This document shows, piece after piece, positions 18,488-31,700 of a stretch of DNA of 64,000 nucleotides. A program made the translations under genes and the position numbers. The notes beneath the pieces are model-generated. The model made no database searches. It saw nothing but the letters and a program-made list of their open reading frames with translations, and was not told the DNA's origin. The DNA is from Legionellaceae bacterium. Lineage in GTDB: Bacteria; Pseudomonadota; Gammaproteobacteria; Legionellales; Legionellaceae. The stretch lies in the NCBI GenBank assembly GCA_020831865.1, contig JAFIFT010000015.1:81401-145400 (forward strand), given 5' to 3'. Each line of letters begins with the position of its first letter. Within the stretch, counting starts at the first letter, position 1.

Positions 18488-19408
18488 ATGCTTATAAGAG
18501 TATGTCAACCCCTGGCTCGATTCTTTGTGTATTCAATGATGGCTGCGCCTTCTCATCTGGAACGGAACACGGTACGATTGACACAAACAATGTTTAGCCC
18601 GGCCGTTCAGCGCAGCTTTTCAAAGCATAGTCAAAATTTTTTGGAAGAGAAAATGAAAAGAACGCTAGCCACGAATCCTTATGGAAGTTTCGCTGTGAAA
18701 AAGAAAAAAAAAGAAGTGACGAATGCGGCAATCCTTGCCTACATCAAAGAGAATGGTTTTGGTACGCCCACACCCCCACTGGTCTCCGGACTGAATGCTG
18801 AGGTTTTTAGGCAGCACTATTATGATAAACAGGAATTGATGGTTTTTTGCCGTGAGAAAGGCATTTCAACCACAGGTTTAAAAGAAGATCTGAACAAAAG
18901 AATTGAAACTTATCTCCGAACAGGGCATGTGATTGTTGCCAAACCGGTTTCTCACTCTTCCAAACCTGATAGTCAGGGTGGTCTTAGACTCGACAAAAGA
19001 GTGGTGAACTACAAAAGTGACCCTACAACACGTGCGTTTTTTGAAAAACACATTCCTGATTTCAAAGGCTTTAGTGCTTTGGTTCAAAAGCAGATCAAGC
19101 TGCGTCTGGCAGAAGGTGATGAATTTACGTATGGTGATGCAATTGAAATGCACAAGCAATTTATGCGTGATAAACAAAGTGGGCGTTTAACAACGGTAGC
19201 TCACGACTCATGTCAATATAATCAATTCTTTATGGATTATAAAGCAGATGTTGACCCCAAACTCCACTCAAACAAAGAGGCGTGGATGCTTGTTAGGCAA
19301 TCTGCTGGCCCTAAAACTTATCAGCGCTACAAAGATAGAATAGAAGAAATCAGAAATATTTTATCTGTTGAAGATGTTCAACAGGAGAAGGAAACCGCAT
19401 CTATATAA
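18488..19408 (+). CDS. SAP-domain protein
   Basis: A SAP motif, a helix-loop-helix that binds nucleic acid, is seen at about residues 118-143 (KQELMVFCREKGISTTGLKE then LNKRIETYL). The C-terminal part (LDKRVVNYKSDPTTRAFFE, then GDEFTYGDAI, and AHDSCQYNQF) belongs to a conserved domain that often follows SAP in bacteria; I believe it is of the DUF6434 type. Function is unknown. The start is uncertain: 18488 has no good ribosome site, while an internal ATG at 18653 (MKRTLATNPYG) follows GGAAGAG and begins a basic segment with six or so lysines in a row. That shorter form would be 251 residues. It precedes the biosynthetic operon by 363 bases. Confidence 0.65.
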   Translation: MLIRVCQPLARFFVYSMMAAPSHLERNTVRLTQTMFSPAVQRSFSKHSQNFLEEKMKRTLATNPYGSFAVKKKKKEVTNAAILAYIKENGFGTPTPPLVSGLNAEVFRQHYYDKQELMVFCREKGISTTGLKEDLNKRIETYLRTGHVIVAKPVSHSSKPDSQGGLRLDKRVVNYKSDPTTRAFFEKHIPDFKGFSALVQKQIKLRLAEGDEFTYGDAIEMHKQFMRDKQSGRLTTVAHDSCQYNQFFMDYKADVDPKLHSNKEAWMLVRQSAGPKTYQRYKDRIEEIRNILSVEDVQQEKETASI

Positions 19409-19771
19409 TCATTTTATCCCAGATCTCGGTTTGGGATGAAACAAGAGATGCTTGCTTAATTATGGAAGCTCTTTGTAGAAACAGGTGATAAGCCCTTGTC
19501 TGGATAGGATAGTTGGCCGTTGGTGACATAATACAGGCAACCCATTCCAATAGGCGTTCTAACACTGCAAGTTAACAACCAAATAATAGAACGAAATAAT
19601 AATAACAACAATATGTTCTTTGCATATTTTGTTGCGTCTGCGCGCATGTAAACGTGCAGGGTCAGTGTGTGGCCAAGTGTTTTGAAGTGCGAAAGTGATA
19701 TCGATGGTAACGACTCGCGTTTTGAAGGCATATGGTTATATGACGTCTTATTTTGACAGGACTCTGAACGA
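19409..19771 (+). promoter_or_regulatory. Non-coding leader of the 43-kb biosynthetic operon
   Basis: This 363-base stretch must contain the promoter of the four giant genes. It is AT-rich. An imperfect inverted repeat at 19606-19634 (CAACAA, TATG ... CATA, TTGTTG) could be an operator or hairpin. TTGAAG near 19717 with TCTTAT 18 bases on is the best sigma-70-like pair near the gene. A minus-strand open frame (19456-19731) has no protein-like features. The evidence is too thin to fix a start site. Confidence 0.3.
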
Positions 19772-22700
19772 ATGAAATGCCAGGAGACATCATTGAATAC
19801 TGAACATACTCTGATACTCGCCAGTTCAAAAGTGTTACGACAGGTCGTTTATCAATTGCACAGTCAAGGGGTTTTTAAACACTTATCAGAGCACGTTGCC
19901 TGTACGGTAGAGGATTTAGAAAAGCTTAGTGATGTTTTCCCACCAATATTAACGTCTACGCTGAATCTAATGGTTGCCTTAGGGGTTTTGGCCAAAAATG
20001 CAGAAGACGAGTATTATTTCAATGAGGTTACCCAAGCATATTTAGATCAAATCACATTACCTGCGTTACCAAAAGATCCATCATTTGAAACTGTAATTTC
20101 CCACTGGCAGGAATTGTCTACTCAAATTGAACACTTTAATGTTCAGGCTCAATTAAGCTTGATGGCGTTTATTCATCAGTTTTTAGCATTTTTACAATCA
20201 GAAAATGTCATTCAACAAAATGTGTTAGTGAACTGGAACGCTATCCCTGAATCACAAACGGACAGTATCAAATCATTGTTCGTCAAGCTTGCCTGGATTG
20301 ATCCCGGCAATCCAGGTTTTTTGACCAGCGAAGGTCAAAAAGCGATGCACACCATTGAAACGCTTACGAAGGAAAAACCAGGTTCAGTCTTAACCCTGTT
20401 ACCACGAGGCCGGGATTTAATTCACAGATTTTCACAACAAGTTCAAGCATCAGCGGTGGAACAAAAAGCGGATGCTGTTGTTTTTGTGGCTGATAAAAAT
20501 CAGTTTGATATCGTTGAGAGCATTGCGTCTGGTTTAAGCCACATAACCAAGCTACTGGTTTCAGACGACAAAGAAAAGAGTCATATTCCCTCCAGCATTG
20601 ACGCTGAGAATGCAATGAGTTACGGCGATGTATTTGCTGATAGAGTTAAAGCGTTTTCGGGGCATGAAAAAAAAAGTGTCTGGGTTGTCATTTCCCCGAA
20701 TATGAGCACCGAAAAAATGGCTCGGATATTCAAACAGGTATCAAAGTATTTGCCGCCTGTTTCTGTTGAAAGTTTGTTGGTCTTTCATCAGCAAAACGGC
20801 TCCCAGTCATTTATTTTCCAGGAGTGCGCACAATTAATGGGGGTTGATTTATCATCTGTCAAGCAATCGGTTGCAGACCAATTATCGCCCTTTATCAGCA
20901 ATCAATTTCTGCCAGGTAAAAATACTCATGCACAGGACCTATCCATGGAGGGCTTGCAGGTTGCTACCGCGCAGCTGCTTGCCTCAAACTACGCTATAAC
21001 CCGTCTTATCGAGACTGATATTGGGGTCCAAGATGTAAAGCCCTTGGGTCTAACGGCTCGACAAGCAAAACGATTGATAGTCCAATATCCTTTGTGGCAG
21101 TTTAAAATTAGCTCTGAGCGGTCGACTTCTTTCCTTTTGGCTCGCACAGAAGCCCAGGATGATAGCAAACTCCTTCATATTATCCACAATAAGGCAACCG
21201 CCATGAGCGAGGAAGAACAGGTATTAACTTCTTTTCTTTCTCAGTTGGCTGAGTTAAGTGGTGATATTGACATTGTTGTCATCAATGAACAAGAGCAGTA
21301 TACCTCAAAAGGCTTGTCCGTTATCCAACGCGCGAGTATAAGCGCACGAAAAGACGATACGCTATCCATTGTTGGCTATGCTTTGAAAACCGCGGGCGCC
21401 GATGATGCTGATGCTTTTTGGCAGTTACACCAAGGAAGTAAGGATGCCATTCAGGAATATAAAATCACAGATAGGGTACCAGTTGCAAAGGGGATGGCTA
21501 ATCAAAAAGTATACAAAGGCGGTTTGTTAAAGCAGCCCGTTGATTTGTTTGATGCATGCTTTTTCAATATTTCAGAGATTGAAGCGGCTTATCTTGATCC
21601 CCAGCAACGGCTGCTTCTTGAAACCACATGGCATGCGCTTGAACACGCTGGCGTGACACAGCAGCAACTCAGCCAGGCCAAAACAGGCATATTTGTTGGT
21701 GCTTCGAATCAAGATTTTGCTAAACTGGTGGCCAGGCAGGGGGAGGCTACTCAATACAACCGCTATGTAAACGCGGGTGGGCATAATGGTACGCTTGCCG
21801 GCAGGCTTGCTTATTTCCTGAAAACTCGACATCAGAGTATCGTTATTGATACCGCCTGTGCATCGTCAATGACGGCCTTGCATCAAGCAAAAATAAGCTT
21901 GCAACGAGGTGATATAGACTACGCCATTGTCGCTGGGGTCAATATTATTTTATCGCCAGAATTTACCGAAGGAGATAATGCCATGGGCGTTATCTCTGAG
22001 TCCGGTCAGGTGCGCTCCTTTTCCGATGATGCAAATGGCTATGTCAGAAGTGAAGCTATCGCGGTGGTTATTTTAACTCACGCTGATTTAGCCCGTGAAA
22101 ATCAACTCACGTCCCATGCAACGTTGTTAGCCACCCAGGTGAACCAAGTGAGCAGTGCTAAATATTTTAGTATGCCAGCCGCTGATAGCCAGGTAACACT
22201 TATGCAAGAGGCATTGACGGAAGCGGGTTTGCTGCCTCAAGACATTGATGTGATTGAAGCACATGCTACAGCGACCAGAGGCGGTGATGCCATAGAACTG
22301 AATGCACTGGCTGAGCTTCATGGTGAACATCCTCTGTGGTTAAGTTCAAGCAAACCTGTCATTGGTCACACCGAAGCCCCGTCAGGACTAATCGGTATCA
22401 TCAAAATGATGATGGCCATGAAGTATGAAATGATTCCTGCCCAACTCCATTTTGCGGGCTTCAATCAACGAGCCGATGTGAAAACGAATCATCTGAAAGT
22501 GAATGTTCGACCGCATCGATGGCAAAAAGGAGATGACCACCAACGCATTGCCGCGGTGACTAGTCTGAGTTATTCGGGAGCCAATGCTCATGCTATTTTG
22601 TCTGAGCCAAGCAAGCTTAGCCTGGTTCCTGAACTTGTGTTAAGAAAGCGATGGGCGCAGTTAGGGGGACGTCAAGAGCTGTTTAAGCAGCCTCAAGCCG

Positions 22701-25700
22701 CGCATATTCCAACTTTAGCACCTCTGGTTATCTCAGCTAAAACAAGTGAAGGCTTAAAGGCACAAGTTGCATCCTATATCCAATTCTTGTCTGGCATTGA
22801 AAACGGCAATGCTCAAACCTGGTTAAACATAGCCTATACCTCAACTGCTTGTCGAGACCATTTTCAGTATCGACTTGTCCTTCTTGCGGAGGGGATTGGC
22901 AGTGCGCTTGCACAATTAAAAAGGCCAATAGCAGAGTTAGTCCAATCTATAGATCTAAGCCCTTTACCATCGCAATTTAATTTTGCTGATGCAAAGCAGC
23001 GATATCAACAGGATATGGTATTTCAATATGCTGTTGATCGATATTGGCCAACACACAAAGCAAAGCTTGATCAATTACGTGTCGAAGATGTCTCTGAAAC
23101 AGAGCAGCTCATCGTGAATCAAGCAAATCACTTTTGTTACGAGTTTGTGGGCTTAACGAAGCCCGAGGCAACACGAGATGTTTCCATGGTTCGAATGGTT
23201 CAAGACATTCAAGCCGCTTATCAACAAGGCGTTGATATCAATTGGTCGCATGTTTGGTTCAGTCAGGTCAGAACACAAGTTGCGTTACCGAAATATGCAT
23301 TCCAACGCCAATCCTACTGGCCTTCAATTCTTGGCGGTAAAACAGACCTGGCCGTCACAAGCGAAGCAACAAAAGCAAGAAACAACGATGATAAAGTGCT
23401 TCTCGACATTTTTGGGCGGCTCACTCATCGAAGTGTGGATAACATTGATGTGAGCTTTTTTGATATCGGAGGTAATTCTCTTAAGCTTGCAGATTTAAAA
23501 CACCACATTGCGATGCAGCTTGGTGTGGACATTGCGTTGAAAGATTTGTTTCACTTGAACACAGTGAGAAAAGTAGTCGACTCCTTGCCAGAGGAAAGAG
23601 TATCGCGGCACCTGGCACACATTCAGCCTAATTCTGCATTGAGATACCAACCGTTCCCGCTCACTCCAATCCAGCAAGCCTATGCTTATGGCCGAGAATT
23701 GCCTGCTCAAATGTTAGGGGGGGTGTCGACGCATTTGTATTATGAGATTGACTGGGAAATACTTGATTTAGACAGATTTGAGCGGAGCTTTAATGCCATG
23801 ATTCAACGTCATGACATGCTGCGTGCCATTGTAAATGAATCCGGTCATCAAGTCGTTCTGGATAATCCTGGTCACTACACTGTTAAAGTCCAGGACTTTA
23901 GTGCTTTGGATGTTGCGTCATTCAGCCATAAAGCCGAAGCTATTCGCAGTGACTTATCGCATGAAAAATTCAATGCCCGCCAATGGCCATTGTTTAAAGT
24001 AGAGGTCGTTCGTGGTGCCGAAAAAGACAGAATTCTATTGAGTTTTGATTGTTTGATGATTGATATGTTCAGTCTCCACATGTTAATGCGAGAATGGTTC
24101 CAAACCTATCATCATCCCGAAATGCAACTTGAGCCACTGTCACTGACCTTTAGAGACTATGTTGAAGGAGCGTCCAAACCATCTGGCCTAAGCTATGAAA
24201 AAGCCAAAGCGTATTGGTTGGCGCAAGTATCCAAGCTTGCTCCAGCGCCACAATTACCATTTAAAAGCCATCCATCTGAGCTTCAATCTTTGACGTTCAC
24301 CCGCGTCAGTAGAACCATTCCTGCGCCGCAATGGCAAGCAATCAAAGACAAAGCGACTGAAGCAAAGCTGAGCCCTACCAGTGTTTTATTATCACTGTTT
24401 GCCGCGGTAGTGGCGCAATGGAGTGGCAACCGGTCATTTCTGCTCAACTTAACTTTGTTTACCAGGCAGAAGCTGCATGCACAAGTACAAAATATCTTGG
24501 GGGATTTTACCGAAACAGAACTGTTATCCGTGGATACCACGTGTTTGGCAGAGCAAAGCTTGTTGGATTTTGTGGGGGCGATACATAGCCGGCTGTGGGA
24601 AGACTTGGAGCACAACGCGTTCCAAGGTGTGGACGTGGCGAGAGAAATCATTAAAAAACGTCAATTATCCGATGAGCAAATTGTCTCGCCGGTGGTGTTC
24701 ACGAGCCTGTTAAACTTGGGTGGCAATGACCAACACAATACTTGGTTGGCGATGGATAAAATGGCCTATGGCATCACACAAACCCCACAAGTGCATCTTG
24801 ATCATAAAACCTTTGAGCAAGACGGCGCCCTGGTGGCGGAATGGGATTACCCTGTCGGCTTGTTTGAAGATGCACTGATTGCGGACATGCATGCCTGCTA
24901 CTGTGAACTTGTTGCGACAGTAGCGACCCGTGATTGGCAACAAAAATGTCCGGAAGTGTTACCTGAGTGGCAAAAATCAGTGATTCATTATACGCCTGAG
25001 AAAAAATTTCCCGATGCGGAAAAAGGGTTGCATCAGTTGTTTGATGACGCGAGAAAACAGTATCCGAACCACATTGCCATTGTGTCTGAAGACCGAAACG
25101 TCACCTATCAACAGCTATATGCTACCGCGCAAACCATGGTGAAAAAACTGGTTCCTTTGGCTGGTAAGGACGAGTTGATTGCGGTCCTTTGCCCGCCAGG
25201 CTGGCGACAAGTAGCCGCCTGCTTGGCTATTCAATATGCGGGTGGTGCTTATCTGCCGCTGGATGCGAGTTTGCCGGAGAAATATCTGTCGGGCTTATTG
25301 GACGATACTGAGGCGAAAGCCATCATTAGTTGTGAGCAATTGAGCAATTTGCGCGATAGAATTTGTCAAGGTAAAACCATTGAAAAACTTCCATTAGATG
25401 AGCTCGTTGAGACTTGCGATTCGCATCTTGAACAAGGCTACCATCCAGATAATCTGGCCTATGTTATTTTTACTTCGGGTACAACGGGCAAGCCAAAGGG
25501 GGTAATGATTAGCCATCGCTCCGCGGTCAATACTATTTTAGATATCAACGATCGATTTGGCGTCACAGCGCAAGACAAGGCATTTGCAGTATCAAAATTG
25601 AACTTTGATTTATCAGTATATGATATTTACGGCCTACTGGCTGTCGGCGGGCAAGTGGTTTACCCAGGTTTTTTAGAAGACAAAGAGCCTGCTCGATGGT

Positions 25701-28700
25701 TTGAGTTATGCCAACAGAACGGCGTGACTATTTGGAACAGTGTGCCGAAGATAGTTGAGATGTTGCTGTCCTACATGGCGGCCAAAAAAACCCAGGATTT
25801 CCGCTTGCCAAGCATGCGTTTGGTGATGATGAGTGGTGACTGGATTCCACTACAATTGCCCGAAAAAATCAGTCGTTTTTGTCCTAACCCAAATCTGGTG
25901 AGGATGAGTTTAGGGGGCGCTACCGAAGGATCAATTTGGTCGATTGGTCGTGAAATTCATGACCTCAAGTCAAGCTGGACATCCATTCCATATGGGAAAG
26001 CGTTGACGAACCAAACGATGATGATTTTGGATGAGCACATGTATCCTTTACCGCTTGGCGTTGAAGGTGACATTTATATCGGTGGTGTGGGCGTTGCACA
26101 AGGCTACTGGCGCAACGCAGAAAAAACCACTGAGGCCTTTAAAAAGAGCCCGGTTGATGGACGAATGATTTATAAAACAGGCGATCGGGGTTATAAGGAT
26201 GCCGAGGGAGAAATCATCTTTTGCGGTCGAGTCGATAACCAAGTGAAAATCAATGGCTATCGAGTTGAGCTAGGGGGTATTACCACAGGTTTGAATAAAA
26301 TACCAGGCGTTGCAGACAGTGCGGTTTTGGATATTGAAGAACAAGGGGGTAAAAAGCTGGTGGCATTTGTTAAACGAGAGCAAGCGCCCCAGTTTAAAGA
26401 GCAAATCGATTGTATGCAAAGTCCGCTTAGCCCGGCCGAAAAATCTGATTTTAAGATGAAGTCGCAAGGCTTGTTCTATCAACAACGGATACAAGGTGCC
26501 CAGAGAGTTGAGCTTAAAGCGGCGAAAATAGTGCCATCCTCATGGTATGGTCGTAAAAGTTATCGACGCTTCGAAGGTAATAAACCCATTACGGAACAAG
26601 ACCTGTGCGCGTTGTTCGATATCCCTGCTCATGCGGTGATTACCTCAGAATCCCCCTCTTTGTCCGCACTATTGTCCGTATGTGCTGCATCAACCAGTGC
26701 TGAGCATGTGCTGCCAAAATACACTTACCCATCTGCTGGCAGCACGTATCCGGTTAAAGTTTATCTTCTGGTGGATGAGGGACGTGATGAAGTGTCAGCA
26801 GGATGTTATTACTATCATGCAGAACAGCATGCCTTATATAAACTGAATGACGCAGTTTCCTCCTCAGGTTTATCTATCGTCACCGTTTCTCACGACAAGC
26901 TTATTCAGCCTTTGTACGGTGAGCGAGGGATTGCGTTTTCAGATTACGAACAGGGGCACCTGCATGGCGTATTGTCTCAGACGGCCAATCAACTAGGCTG
27001 GTCATTGGAAGCGTGCGCTCCAGGCGGTCAGGATTTTGCTGCGCTGCTTAAACTGGGTGAACACGATAGGGTGTTATCTCATTCACTCATTAATACACAC
27101 GCGTCTGGTTTGCAACCACGGCAAGCCCAGAGCGAAGCACTGCACACCTACGTTTACCTGCAGAGGGACTGTGCTTTAGGCGAGGGGCTGTACGAGTGGT
27201 GTAATGGTCAATTAGTAGCCTGCGATGCCATCAGCCCATACCCAATTGCCTTTGAACATACCGGTGATAACGCCAATGTGATAGCGGATGCTCAAGCCAT
27301 CCTTATTCTCAGCGCGCACGGTGGTAATGCTACGAACGTGTATCAAAACATGGGTGAATTGGCACAAAACTGGATGCTAAAAGCGCCAGAGTTACAAATG
27401 GGTTTGTGCACCATAGGGCTCCCACTGTTGCCAGAAGCCCTGTGCCAGAAAATCAAAGGCACGGTTCATATGGCGTACGCCATTGGTCATGTCAGTGAAT
27501 GGCAATTATCAGAAAAGCAAGTATCTATCGTTAAACCTGGCTTGGTGGCCAGAGAGCAATACCTCGAAGAACAATTGAAAGGGCAACAAGTGTTGCCCGG
27601 GTATGCCATACCCAGTGCTTATCTTGACATTTCAGCCATCCCGCTGACGGCCAATGGTAAAGTCGACAGACGTAAACTACTGGCAATTTATGAGAAGGAA
27701 AAATCAGGCGTATGGAGCCGTAAACCAAAGTCAAAACTGGAATTGGCTAAAGGACAAATGGAGAAGGTTGTGGAATTGATTGAACAAACCGTTGGTCGAG
27801 AAATTGACATCAGCCGGGGTTGGGCCGAAAACGGTATACGCTCTTTTAATTCTGTTGCCTTAAAATCAGTATTGGAAGATTACGGCTTAATCCTAACCAA
27901 CACCCTCCTCGTCAAAGACGATTCCATAAAAGTGTGTATTGATAAAATGATGGCAAGCGCTCATCTTCTGGATGAGCAAAAACAGATCACCCCGGAGCCT
28001 GTTGCCGTTCAAAATAACAACGAACCCATCGCTATCATTGGTATGAGTGGTCGTTTCCCGGGGGCGGATGGGTTGGATGCCTATTGGCGATTGTTGCGTG
28101 ACGGCGTAGACGGATTGACCTACTATCCCGATGCTCAGCAAGGGCAGATGAAGAGTTGTGGCCCTATCAATGGCATGCTCGAGTTTGATCATGACTTTTT
28201 CCGGGTCCCGCCAAGAGAGGCGAGTCTTATGCATCCAGGGCAACGTGTTTGGCTGGAAACGGTATGGCATGCTCTGGAAGATGCCGGTTATGCTGGAGAC
28301 AGAGAGGGGGAGCGAGTAGGGGTTTATGCTGGCTTGGGTGGCGATGCTTACCTCAATGCTTCTTACTATGAGCGAGACGGGTTGGTCATCCGAACGGTTA
28401 ATGAGCATGATTATTTAGCTAGCCGTAGCGCGTTTGCCTTTGACTTCAAAGGCCCGGCAGTGACCTTGCAAAGTGCGTGCTCATCCTCATTGGCGGCAAT
28501 TCACTTCGCCGTCAACGCCCTTCGCAATGGTGAAGCAACGGTTATGGTCGCCGGTGGTGTGCACACCTCACGATTTAAGCAAATGGAGGTTGCCAACTAT
28601 CCTAAACATACCATTTTTTCAGCGCAAGGCCATTGTCAGCCTTACAGTAATAGTGCGGATGGAATTATTGAAACCCAGGGGGTTGGTGCCGTGGTGTTAA

Positions 28701-31700
28701 AACCGCTGTCACGCGCCCTGGCCGATGGTGATAGAGTGTATGCCACTGTATTAGGCAGCGCGCTTAATAATGATGGAAGTCATAAACGTGACTTCACCTC
28801 ACCAAATGGGGATGCTCAAAGAGAGGTCATCTCAAGGGCGTTGCATGTTGCAAATGTGCCCGCGTCAACGATTAGTGCCGTTGAAGGACATGGTACGGGA
28901 ACGCCTATGGGTGACCCCATTGAATTCGAAGCCCTGCGGGCCATTTACGGCAAAACCCAGCCCGTTGCTTTAAGTTCGGTTAAGGGCAATATCGGGCATA
29001 CGGTTACAGCAGCTGGCGTGGCAGGGGTGATTCGAATGGCGATGTCATTAAAAGACGCCATATTACCCAAAAACCTCCATTTAACAACCCCGAACAGGGA
29101 GCTTCGAATTGCTGATACGACGTTTGATGTCACGATGGAAACCAGAGCCTGGGAAACCGGTGAAGCGGTGCGACGCGGCGGTGTGAGTTCCTTTGGCATG
29201 GGGGGCACGAATGCGCATCTCATTATGGAAGAGGCACCAAAAACAACACTGGCTGAAAAACAGCGCTTGGCGACACAATGGCAAGGTGTTACGGAGTGTA
29301 ACGTTCCTAAGCGCAAGAGCAGTGATGCTGGCCCATGGTTATTTGTCTTGTCTGCTAAAACGCCATCTGCACTGGCAGCCCTGGTTGCGCAATTAAAAGA
29401 ATGTTTAGCTGGTCCAGAGCCAATTAATTTGGCGGATTTATCTTACACTTTAAGCTTTGGTCGGGCACAAATGGAACACCGTTTCATTGTTGAAGCAAGT
29501 GATGCGGAACAATTAAGGCGTCTGCTAGTAGCGTCTGAGCTTCCAGTTATGAGCCCAGTATCTCAGCAAGCAAGCGGTTTTGCGATATGGTATCAGTCAG
29601 ATGCATACTTCCGAGCGTTGGTTGACAGCTGTGCCGACATCTTTCATTCCATTGATGGTCTGGATGCGCTCTCTGATGCCATATCATCAGCCTCAGCAAA
29701 TGCCAGATTAACACTGATTTACTATTACAGCGCCTTAAGGCGATATCAAACCTGTGGTTTATCTCTTGAGAAGCTTGAAGCGAATGGCGCTGGCGCCCTT
29801 GCCCATCAAGTTGTCAGAGGCGTCCTGCGATTGGAGCAAGCATTGAAAGAAGTGGATTCCCCGGGGGTGCTCAAAGTCGATGGGATTAACCTGGCTGATG
29901 GCCAGCCAGCTTTAAGACAAGCAATTCAACAGGCTTTCAGAAAAGGTGTCAATATAAACTGGCGTGGCTACTGGCGTGGCAGTCTTCGTCAAAAGGTTTC
30001 TACACCGTTGTATCCCTTTGAGCGTAAGCGATTCTGGCATCAACCGGAGTCTCCTGTTGAAAAAGTGGTGGTAGAGCGTCCGCAGAGGCTATTACAGGGT
30101 GAGGCTATTGCGGTCAGTGATGAACAGTGGTTATTCCAACAAGAGCTGAGCTTAAGCACTCCATCATTAGCTTACCTGTCGCACCACCGGGTACTGTCCT
30201 CCTGTGTGTTTCCTGGGGCTGGTTATACCGAGTTATTACTCAGCGCCTCCAGAAGTTTGGGAGATGATATTATTGTAACAATCCATGAACTTTCATACCT
30301 TGAGACCTTGCGGTTTGTCGAAGGGGAACGCCGAATTTGCCAAGTTCAATTGCAAAAGCGTGAAGATGGCAACGTTGATGCAAGTATCATCAGTTTTGTT
30401 CCGGGCACATCTAGAAGTAAGGCATTGATACATGCCAAAGGTGTACTGGCAATGAGGCTCGGAGCCCGCCAGAAACAGCAGCCGCATGTTGATGTGGCCA
30501 GATTGTCAAAATCTTATACTAGCCCCAAAGAAGTTGAGGTGCTCTATTCAGAGCTGGCACGTGGCGGTGTGCAATATGGGGAGAATTTTAGAGGGATAAG
30601 ACGGTTTGCCCAAAACACAGAAGGCAACCAGTTCTTGGCTCATATCGAGTTAGAACGCTCAATGAGCGTTTCGGGGCACAGCATTCACCCTGTTCTGCTA
30701 GATAGCGCATTTCAATCATTGGCGAGCATACTGTTGAGCAAACAAGCCATTGCCGATGGCATCACCTATATTCCCGTAGGGCATGGCAAGACCAGTTTTT
30801 ATTGTGAAATGACCGCCACCGGTTACGTACAAGGCAGAGTGACATCTACTGGTGATAAGGAATTAACAGGAGATATTACCATTTATACGGAACAGGGTGA
30901 TTTATCCGTGATGGTATTGGGTCTTAGACTGGCACCTGTGCCCAAAGCCATACTACAAAAACGCTTGGGTATTTCTGCAATGGCAGATATTCATTATCAA
31001 CTGGAGTTTCAAGCGGTACCGTCCCCTGAATCCGGTAAAACGAAACGATCCTGGCTGGTGGTTGAAAGCAATCGTACAGTCGGTGCCATATTAAAAAATG
31101 CCCTCGAAGCCCAGGGTGACAGGGTTAGGTTAATGAGCATGGCGGAAACCGGAGATCCAGTCAAGACGACAGACTTAGGGGCTTCGATCGGTGTCATTTA
31201 CCTTGATGGCTTGCGAACAATTCAACCCGAAAACTTGGCTAGTGCTGCTTGGCAATTGACACAATTCGTGAACCAGTTATCTAAGCATAGCGTTCAAATT
31301 GATCGTTTTATGCTAGTGAGCAGTAACGAGTTTAACCATGGAATGTATCGAGGATTCTGCACCAGTCTATCAGCTGCCCGCACCGACTGGCAGGTGAGCC
31401 TGGTAGACGTTGATGACAGTAACCGAAGAGATATTGGTCAGCTGTTATCATCTGAAGCCAGCCAGGATCATAACGCTGAGATGATGGTTCGCTATCGAGG
31501 CAGTCACCGTCTTGCCGCTCGTATAGTACGCCTTGACCCATCATCCATACCCATAACATTGGCTGAAAAACTGTTTGATCCTGATGATACGTGCCTGGTT
31601 ACGGGGGGCTTGGGTGGCTTGGGTTTGAAAGTATCGGAGTGGCTTATTAGTAAAGGCGCAAAACATTTAGTGCTATTGAGTCGCCAGGAGAAACCAGTAT

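Noticed and set aside
19456..19731. Minus-strand 91-codon frame in the operon leader
   Set aside because: Low-complexity, leucine runs, no ribosome site or family likeness; lies in the probable promoter region.
21340..22610. KS1 as an inactive ketosynthase because of unusual wording (DTACASS and EAHATAT)
   Set aside because: The catalytic Cys696, His831 and His866 are all in place; only neighbouring residues differ.
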